Assembly: GCA_009783365.1 (NCBI GenBank)
Contig: WRHG01000093.1
Coordinates: forward strand, 1-7,194
Direction of reading: 5' to 3'
Source: Clostridia bacterium
Lineage (GTDB): Bacteria > Bacillota_A > Clostridia > Christensenellales > Aristaeellaceae
DNA length: 7,194 nucleotides
The position numbers and the translations under genes were made by a program. Within the stretch, counting starts at the first letter, position 1. Each line of letters begins with the position of its first letter. The notes under the pieces are model-generated. The model ran no database searches. It was not told the DNA's origin and saw only the letters and a program-made list of their open reading frames with translations. Below are positions 1 through 4,813 of this stretch, in pieces.

Positions 1-64
1 GACGTTCCTGAAAGCGGACCAGCCCCAAATGGGCAAAAGCCTGCATACCTACTCGAGCTTGAGG
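1..64 (-). other. In-frame continuation of recJ beyond an amber codon (partial, runs off window)
   Basis: Reading the recJ frame past its TAG stop, 21 further sense codons run to the window edge without another stop. They translate to PQARVGMQAFAHLGLVRFQE and one more residue, R. The pattern (helix, then an F-x-x-LGLVRF ending) looks like the recognition helix and wing of the small winged-helix segment that ends Firmicutes RecJ proteins, and it follows directly from the preceding YRLLYRQLR and FSALAQA segments. I infer that this is the true recJ 3' end, cut off by a nonsense change or sequencing error. It could instead be decayed sequence downstream of a genuinely shortened gene. The family comparison is from memory. 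Confidence 0.5.
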
Positions 65-2359
65 CTAGGTCATTTCCGCCGCCGCCGCCGCCTGTGCCAG
101 GGCGGAAAAAGCGTTACAGCGAAGCTGCCTGTACAGCAGCCGATAAGCCTCATCCCCGGCGTCAACAGACGCGGCAAGGGAAATCAGAGCCTCCGTACGG
201 GAGTATACCCGAACCTGCGCGCGAGGCAGGCGCTGCTGCCACAAAGCTGCCTCAACCGGCCCGAGTTCCCCATCCAGCAGCCATACCTGCCGCCAGCAGC
301 CCGCCTGCGCAGCCAGAATCGGCAACATCAGGACCGTAGGAAAGCAAAGGGGATCTTCTGCAGTGTACCAGACCAGCGCCGCAGGAAGCCACGGGCGGCC
401 TTCGTCTCTTTCATCCATTCCGCGCCCGTCGGCCCGGCCGGGCCGTTCATCTTCCGGGTGCAAAATTTCCAACAGCCGCATGGCGCTGGGTTTGGTCCGC
501 GCCACAAACAACGTGCCCCGGGAAGGATTTTGACAATCCAGCCCTTGGCCGGCATGCATGTGCATATCCATAATTTTTTCGGCGTTACGGGACTTTATTC
601 CTGCATTCTCCTCCATGGTCAGCATTTCCAACAGCGCGTCCACCAACGCCATCTCAAAATCCTGCTCCGGGGCTTCGGCGACGCTTCGCCGGTCCGCTCC
701 CCAGGCTGGACGGAAAGCCTTAACATCGCATTGCAGCGTGGTGATCCCCTGAAAGGTATTGCGGTTCAAGCGATACACCATGTCCACCTGCCGGGGTAAG
801 GCAGCGGCTTCCTTGCCCATCCCGAAGGCGATGCCGTCCATAACTCGCCCTTCCTGCCGCAAGGTAAGCTGTAAATGCGCTCCCAACCTGCCGCAGGCCC
901 TCCGTCGTTCTAACTGCAATCCTTCCGCCAGAAACAGAGGAAACGGGTTCCCCATCCCAAAAGGACCCAATCGGTCGATCTCCCGGAGTACATCCTCGTC
1001 GGCTTCCTCAAGGGCCAGGGCCGTATCATATTCCTGGGTGGGGATGAACGCTTTCACCCGCGCTGTTTTTTGCACAGCCCGCTGCATCCGCCCGCAAAAC
1101 TCCTTATAGCGTTCCGCGTCCAGGGTACATCCGGCAGCTTGTTCATGCCCGCCGTACCGCAGCAAAAGTTCATCGCAGGTTTGCAGGCATTTGTGAATGT
1201 TTACGCCGGGAACGCTGCGCAGACTTCCGTGAAGCAAGGATCCCTCTTGGCAGAAAACCCCCGTTGGACAGCCGTAGCGGCTGCAAAGCCGGCTCGCGGC
1301 CAGCCCTACTACCCCCATATGCCAGCCCTCGCCCCGGGTCAGAAGCATAGGACACTCCACAAAATCATGAGCTTGCGTCTGAGCCAACGCCTGTTCCAGC
1401 ACCTCATTTTCCAGCTTCTTGCGATGGGTGTTAAGCCGGTCAAGCTCTGCGGCGATTTCATCGGCTTCCTCCCCATCCGCCGTCATCATGAGCCGAACGC
1501 CGCTTAAGGCGTTTCCCAAACGTCCCGCGGCATTCAACCGGGGTCCCAGCTGGTAGCCCAGGGTATCGCTGTCCGCATCAGAGCCGGAGCCGCTAACCTC
1601 CAACAAAGCGCGGAAGCCCTGCCGCTTGCGGGCGGAAATCATCGGAAGCCCCAACGCCACGATTACCCTGTTTTCCTCCTGAAGCGGCACGATATCCGCC
1701 ACCGTGGCCAGGGCAGCCAAATCGATGTATTCCATCGCCTCCCACTGGCCCAGCAGCGCCTGTGCCAGCTTGAAAGCCGTCCCCGCCCCGCATAGCCTGG
1801 GGCATGGATATCCGTCCATGAGCGGGGAAAGCACCGCGTCCGCAGGGCACGCCTTAAGGCCGGACTGATGGTGATCCGTCACGATAACGCCCATGCCCAG
1901 TTCTTTAGCCAGCTCCACCTCTCTGTCATTGGTGACGCCCAGATCCGCCGTGACCAGCAAGCCGTATACGCCGGCCAACCTTCGAACGGCGGGTTCGTTC
2001 AATCCATAACCTTCCTCCCGTAAAGGCGCGTACGGCTCTGCCTGGACGCCGAACCGGCGCAAGGCAAGGCAAAGCAGCGCGTTGGCGCAGATACCGTCCA
2101 CATCGTAATCCCCATAAATCACCGTGGGAATGCGCTTATCACGCGCGTCCTTAAGCATCTTCACAGCACGAGACATGTGATGGATGAGGAAAGGGTCGTG
2201 CAACTGGTCTTGGCATGGATTCAGGAACCGGTCCGCCTCCTGGCGGCTCCGGATTCCACGGGCGGCTAACAGCTGTGCCGACACTTTTCCATAGGGTTTC
2301 AGCGCCGGCAGTATCTCCCGGGAAGGTTCAATGCCGCCGCGAGGGACGAAGCGAAGCAT
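65..2359 (-). CDS. recJ: Single-stranded-DNA-specific 5'-3' exonuclease RecJ, possibly truncated by an in-frame amber codon
   Basis: Cytoplasmic DHH-family nuclease that degrades single-stranded DNA 5' to 3' in recombination, mismatch and base-excision repair, using Mn/Mg ions. Visible motifs in the 764 aa: YGDYDVDG at 82-89 (metal aspartates 84, 86, 88), TADLG at 137-141 (Asp139), TDHH at 161-164, TVADIVP at 219-225 (Asp222), GPRLNAAGRLG at 272-282, EGWHMGVVG at 344-352 and GGHEQAAG at 403-410 (DHHA1). An LGPFGMGNPFP linker at 464-474 leads to an OB-fold to about 550. The last 200 residues fit the Firmicutes-specific C-terminal extension (ssDNA-exonuc_C type). The ATG has AAGGAG eight bases upstream. 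The core is intact, so nuclease activity is expected. The terminal TAG seems premature because the frame continues with RecJ-like sequence. It is the last visible gene of the leftward group. Confidence 0.95.
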   Translation of the reverse strand: MLRFVPRGGIEPSREILPALKPYGKVSAQLLAARGIRSRQEADRFLNPCQDQLHDPFLIHHMSRAVKMLKDARDKRIPTVIYGDYDVDGICANALLCLALRRFGVQAEPYAPLREEGYGLNEPAVRRLAGVYGLLVTADLGVTNDREVELAKELGMGVIVTDHHQSGLKACPADAVLSPLMDGYPCPRLCGAGTAFKLAQALLGQWEAMEYIDLAALATVADIVPLQEENRVIVALGLPMISARKRQGFRALLEVSGSGSDADSDTLGYQLGPRLNAAGRLGNALSGVRLMMTADGEEADEIAAELDRLNTHRKKLENEVLEQALAQTQAHDFVECPMLLTRGEGWHMGVVGLAASRLCSRYGCPTGVFCQEGSLLHGSLRSVPGVNIHKCLQTCDELLLRYGGHEQAAGCTLDAERYKEFCGRMQRAVQKTARVKAFIPTQEYDTALALEEADEDVLREIDRLGPFGMGNPFPLFLAEGLQLERRRACGRLGAHLQLTLRQEGRVMDGIAFGMGKEAAALPRQVDMVYRLNRNTFQGITTLQCDVKAFRPAWGADRRSVAEAPEQDFEMALVDALLEMLTMEENAGIKSRNAEKIMDMHMHAGQGLDCQNPSRGTLFVARTKPSAMRLLEILHPEDERPGRADGRGMDERDEGRPWLPAALVWYTAEDPLCFPTVLMLPILAAQAGCWRQVWLLDGELGPVEAALWQQRLPRAQVRVYSRTEALISLAASVDAGDEAYRLLYRQLRCNAFSALAQAAAAAEMT

Positions 2360-2367
2360 AGTTTGAT

Positions 2368-2373
2368 CTCCTT
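2368..2373 (-). promoter_or_regulatory. Ribosome binding site of recJ
   Basis: On the minus strand AAGGAG lies eight bases before the ATG at 2359-2357. This supports that start rather than a later Met. No terminator-like hairpin followed by a T run is seen in the 85-base gap before recJ, which fits co-transcription with the lipoprotein gene. Confidence 0.75.
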
Positions 2374-2444
2374 ATCGCAGAGCGGTCACCCTGCGCACAT
2401 TTCCGCTTTGGGCCGGGTTCTTTTTCAAACACAGCACAGGTTCG

Positions 2445-3290
2445 CTACTCCTCATCAGGAATGAGAATCCCCAATCGGGACGCCAACTCCTCCGCGCGAC
2501 CCGCAGCGTCGCTAAAACCACTTAACGCAAGAAAAGATTCATACGCCTCCTGAAACTGTCCGTCCCGCTCCTGGGCTTCCGCCTCGTCATATCTCAGCTG
2601 CCGCAGGCGTTCCACACAATCCCCCGCATGGATTCTGCTGCTTTGATAATCGCCAAGGATGGTAAAAAAGGTTAAGGCGTTCTGAAAATCCTCGGTAATG
2701 CCTGGGCGGAGATCACCGGGATCTTCCATTGATGTAACAGCCTCCACCTTGATTTGCATGGCGCGGGTGTAGATTTGGTATTGCAGATCAGCCAGCCGGT
2801 CGTCGGCATCGGCATATCCTGCCGCCAGTGGGTAGGCATACAGGCAAGATTCATAATCCGCGGCGCCTTCCGCGGCGCGCCCCAGGCAGTAGTGATAGGC
2901 CTGAGGAGCGTTTTCAAACGCCCCAAGGGACCCAAATAACGCCGCCGCCGCCGCAAAGTGCCCCGCCTGCTGCAGCCCGTAGGCGCGGCAAATGTCATAC
3001 CGGGCTTTCCCGTACATGAAGGCTTGGGATTTCTCAAAATAGGGCTCCGCCCCGATGTAGTCCTCTTTTTCAAACAATACAAGGCCCGTCGAATACGCCG
3101 CGTATGTGGGGGCCTGCTGGTAGTCGCCCAACCGGTCAAAAGCGGCGGCGGCGGCTTCAAAATCTCCGCTGGCGAAGAGGTCTACAGCCTTTTGATAAGC
3201 TACGTCCCGGCTTCCTGAACAAGCGGTCAATACCATTGCGCAGCAAAGCAGCGGGATGACCGCCCACATTCTAAACCGGCGGAACGGCAT
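2445..3290 (-). CDS. TPR-repeat lipoprotein of unknown function
   Basis: Predicted membrane-anchored lipoprotein of 281 aa. The N-terminus has a basic n-region (RRFR), a hydrophobic stretch at 9-20 and a lipobox LTAC at 21-24, so Cys24 would be lipidated and Ser25 begins the spacer. The rest is mostly alpha-helical with TPR-like units: helices in the form A..LF.SGDFEAAAAAF at about 35-51, and recurring F..LGDY..A or LGAFENA turns near 51-60, 119-128 and 208-217, with a last unit at 232-262 (GQFQEAYESF..LSGFSDA). Such repeats usually bind proteins or peptides; no catalytic motif is visible. The ATG has GAGGGGG eight bases upstream, and this start gives the best signal peptide. It ends in TAG and lies between the GNAT gene and recJ. 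The specific role is unknown. Confidence 0.85.
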   Translation of the reverse strand: MPFRRFRMWAVIPLLCCAMVLTACSGSRDVAYQKAVDLFASGDFEAAAAAFDRLGDYQQAPTYAAYSTGLVLFEKEDYIGAEPYFEKSQAFMYGKARYDICRAYGLQQAGHFAAAAALFGSLGAFENAPQAYHYCLGRAAEGAADYESCLYAYPLAAGYADADDRLADLQYQIYTRAMQIKVEAVTSMEDPGDLRPGITEDFQNALTFFTILGDYQSSRIHAGDCVERLRQLRYDEAEAQERDGQFQEAYESFLALSGFSDAAGRAEELASRLGILIPDEE

Positions 3291-3298
3291 ACAGCATG

Positions 3299-3305
3299 CC
3301 CCCTC
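3299..3305 (-). promoter_or_regulatory. Ribosome binding site of the TPR lipoprotein
   Basis: Minus-strand GAGGGGG sits eight bases before the ATG at 3290-3288. It supports the start that includes the positively charged signal-peptide region; the internal Met8 would lose those charges. Confidence 0.6.
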
Positions 3306-3347
3306 TCATGGAAGAATGGCGCAGACGGCGAGGCAAGGGCGTTTGGC

Positions 3348-3914
3348 CTAGGACGAAAAGTCTTCCCGCAAAATGGCGTACAGCTCCACATCCGCATAGC
3401 GGCCCTTATTGTAAATACGCTGCCGCAAATGGCCTTCATGCCTCATACCCACATGGGCCATCACCCGCCCGCTGGCAGGGTTGTCGCTTTCGTGCTGAGC
3501 CTCTATGCGGTTTAGATGCAGCGTTTCAAACCCGAACTGGAGCACCGCCCGGAGGGCCTCGCTCATGATCCCCTGGTTCCAGTAGGCCCTGCCCAGGCTG
3601 TACCCGATTTCAGCCGAGCGGTTCTCCTGATGGTACCACATAAAACCGATGGTGCCGATGACCCTGCTGTCCCGGGCCAATTCAATCACAAAGGAACCGG
3701 GTTGCCCGCTGCGGTATTGCTTGAGCAAAAAGCGGATATGCGCACGGGTCTGATGGATACTCTTGTGGGCGTCCCACAGCACATAGCGGGCCACCTCCGG
3801 GTCCCGGGAGTAGTCAAAGAGATCCTGAGCGTCGCTCATGCGCGCGGGGCGGATGCGGAGCCTGGCGGTAAACAGGGTAGGGAGGTGATAAAAAGCTTCT
3901 TGAAATGTATACAT
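3348..3914 (-). CDS. GNAT N-acetyltransferase, RimJ/RimL type
   Basis: Predicted cytoplasmic acetyl-CoA-dependent N-acetyltransferase of 188 aa, the usual length for the RimJ/RimL (Acetyltransf_3) group. Family features: TARLRIRPAR at 16-25 (first strand), VIGTIGFMW at 85-93 (central strand), AEIGYSLGRAYWNQGIMSEAL at 101-121 (acetyl-CoA-binding motif A), LNRIEA at 134-139 and DNPASGRVMAHVGMRHEG at 144-161, where Asn, Ser and the V-x-x-x-x-G-M helix are typical. The substrate cannot be read from sequence; known relatives act on ribosomal-protein N-termini, amino acids or antibiotics. The open frame extends upstream into the Nudix gene, but that part is unlike the family. ATG at 3914 fits the domain start. 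A TTG two codons earlier (3920) has better spacing to the AAAGGA site. It ends in TAG. Confidence 0.88.
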   Translation of the reverse strand: MYTFQEAFYHLPTLFTARLRIRPARMSDAQDLFDYSRDPEVARYVLWDAHKSIHQTRAHIRFLLKQYRSGQPGSFVIELARDSRVIGTIGFMWYHQENRSAEIGYSLGRAYWNQGIMSEALRAVLQFGFETLHLNRIEAQHESDNPASGRVMAHVGMRHEGHLRQRIYNKGRYADVELYAILREDFSS

Positions 3915-3926
3915 GCTCAAGCGATA

Positions 3927-3932
3927 TCCTTT
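3927..3932 (-). promoter_or_regulatory. Ribosome binding site that bears on the GNAT start choice
   Basis: Minus-strand AAAGGA lies 12 bases before the ATG at 3914 but only 6 bases before an in-frame TTG at 3920-3918 (TTG AGC ATG). Spacing favours the TTG start, which would add two residues; codon identity favours ATG. Both give the same domain. Confidence 0.5.
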
Positions 3933-3990
3933 GCAGTCCAACATGAAAATCAATTCTGCATGAACGGGAAGCAAGCGGCGATGCCAATCG

Positions 3991-4575
3991 TTACATATCT
4001 GTGGGACCGGGAGATTCCTCCCGGCAGGCTTGCAGGCGGTCCCTGGCCAGAAGAAGCGCCAAAGCGGTTTTCCCATCGGTGATTTCGCCGCCGCAAACCT
4101 TGCCTACAGCCTCATGAAGGGGCATTTTCACCGCATCCACAAACTCATCCGCGTCCAAATGGGTTTGGCAAGGGGTTAGCCCTGTGGCCAGGTAGAGATA
4201 CAACCTTTCGGTGCTGTACCCGGGGGTTGGGAGGATGGTTGTGAGCCATTCCACATGCCGGGCGCGAAGTCCCGCCTCTTCCTCCAGTTCCCTCCTTGCT
4301 GCCAGCAAAGGGTCTTCATCAGGACTGTCCAGCTTCCCGGCGGGGATTTCCAGTGTCATCAGATCCGGCGCCACCCGGTGCTGGCGCACCAGGGTGACCA
4401 CGCCGTCTTCATCCACGGGCACCGCGGCGGCCCCGCCGGGGTGGCGCACAATTTCCCGGAGGGATGTCCCGCCGCCGGGAAGCGCTACATCCCGGCGGAT
4501 CACATCAATCAGCGAACCGCGAAAAACCACTTCGTCACGAAGAGGCGTCTCACGCAGTCCGGAAAAGTCAGCCAT
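3991..4575 (-). CDS. Nudix hydrolase, ADP-ribose pyrophosphatase type
   Basis: Predicted cytoplasmic enzyme that cleaves ADP-ribose to AMP and ribose 5-phosphate, or a related nucleoside diphosphate sugar; 194 aa, normal for the NudF/ADPRase group. The Nudix box runs from Gly80 to Leu103: G80, E87, then REL at 95-97, EEE at 98-100 and AGL at 101-103, so the metal-binding glutamates are present. The first spacer is one residue longer than the textbook G-x5-E. PTPGYSTE at 116-123 matches the proline-containing signature about 15 residues after the box that marks ADP-ribose pyrophosphatases, and ITDGKTALALLL at 165-176 is the family's usual C-terminal helix. The ATG has AAGGAG ten bases upstream. 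It is the first gene of the leftward group and ends in TAA, 76 bases before the GNAT gene. Confidence 0.93.
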   Translation of the reverse strand: MADFSGLRETPLRDEVVFRGSLIDVIRRDVALPGGGTSLREIVRHPGGAAAVPVDEDGVVTLVRQHRVAPDLMTLEIPAGKLDSPDEDPLLAARRELEEEAGLRARHVEWLTTILPTPGYSTERLYLYLATGLTPCQTHLDADEFVDAVKMPLHEAVGKVCGGEITDGKTALALLLARDRLQACREESPGPTDM

Positions 4576-4585
4576 GAATCATCGT

Positions 4586-4591
4586 CTCCTT
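4586..4591 (-). promoter_or_regulatory. Ribosome binding site of the Nudix gene
   Basis: Minus-strand AAGGAG is ten bases before the ATG at 4575-4573. A second ATG at 4582-4580 lies between them, out of frame, and would give only a three-codon peptide. Confidence 0.65.
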
Positions 4592-4605
4592 CGGAAAGGT
4601 AATGG

Positions 4606-4632
4606 ATTCTATATTCGCGATACTCCGTCCAA
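4606..4632 (-). promoter_or_regulatory. Candidate leftward promoter for the Nudix-GNAT-lipoprotein-recJ group
   Basis: On the minus strand TTGGAC (4632-4627) is followed after 15 bases by TAGAAT (4611-4606), a fair housekeeping -10. The spacer is short for sigma-70/sigma-A, so the match is weak. It is the best candidate I found upstream of the Nudix gene, and its -10 lies about 30 bases from the start codon. Confidence 0.3.
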
Positions 4633-4720
4633 GTCCCTTGTCGGCGAGGAAGTTTGCCCTGGATAGCCTGGCGGCGGGACGGAAATTCTTGTAACATATA
4701 TCAACGGAGGGTTGGCTTCC

Positions 4721-4749
4721 TTGACATCCATTTGCGGTGCCTATACAAT
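4721..4749 (+). promoter_or_regulatory. Strong sigma-A promoter for the surface-protein operon
   Basis: TTGACA (4721-4726) matches the -35 consensus exactly. TACAAT (4744-4749) differs from the -10 consensus by one base, and the spacer is 17 bases. The expected transcript start is near 4756, giving a leader of about 58 bases before the ATG at 4814. It is the only strong promoter seen on the plus strand before the two exported-protein genes, and it rules out start codons upstream of about 4756. Confidence 0.8.
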
Positions 4750-4777
4750 GAGGGCGTACATACGGTTCATGAGGGGT

Positions 4778-4789
4778 GCGCGGCCGCGC
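4778..4789 (+). promoter_or_regulatory. GC palindrome in the predicted leader
   Basis: GCGCGGCCGCGC is a perfect 12-base palindrome about 22 bases after the predicted transcript start and 10 bases before the ribosome binding site. It could be a protein operator or a weak RNA structure near the site. As a hairpin it would have almost no loop, so a duplex-DNA site is the more plausible reading. It may be chance in GC-rich DNA. Confidence 0.25.
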
Positions 4790-4798
4790 GCTATCGAT

Positions 4799-4806
4799 AA
4801 AGGAGG
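4799..4806 (+). promoter_or_regulatory. Ribosome binding site fixing the start of the SH3/Sel1 protein
   Basis: AAAGGAGG is seven bases before ATG 4814-4816. The neighbouring in-frame ATG at 4808 is only one base from the site and too close. This fixes the start at 4814, directly ahead of a good signal peptide. Confidence 0.85.
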
Positions 4807-4813
4807 AATGGAT

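Noticed and set aside
76..92. CCG trinucleotide run in the recJ 3' end
   Set aside because: It encodes a five-alanine tract close to the amber codon. Slippage here would change the number of Ala codons in frame and would not create the TAG.
29..799. 256-codon open frame on the plus strand opposite recJ
   Set aside because: It is antisense to clear RecJ coding sequence, has Arg/Gln/Pro-rich composition without a domain, and lacks a good ribosome binding site.
2376..2395. Possible hairpin CGCAG/CTGCG between the lipoprotein gene and recJ
   Set aside because: Only five base pairs around a ten-base loop and no T run follows, so it is not a terminator and is too weak to call as a regulator.
3915..4076. 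N-terminal extension of the GNAT protein to 4076
   Set aside because: It overlaps the end of the Nudix gene and is unlike the GNAT family, which begins close to the TARLRIRPAR strand. Only the last ten residues before Met 3914 remain possible through a start at 3944, which lacks a ribosome binding site.
4712..4813. N-terminal extension of the SH3/Sel1 protein from a TTG at 4712 or ATG at 4748
   Set aside because: Both lie upstream of, or inside, the promoter and before the predicted transcript start. The extension would bury the signal peptide, and the AAAGGAGG site points to ATG 4814.
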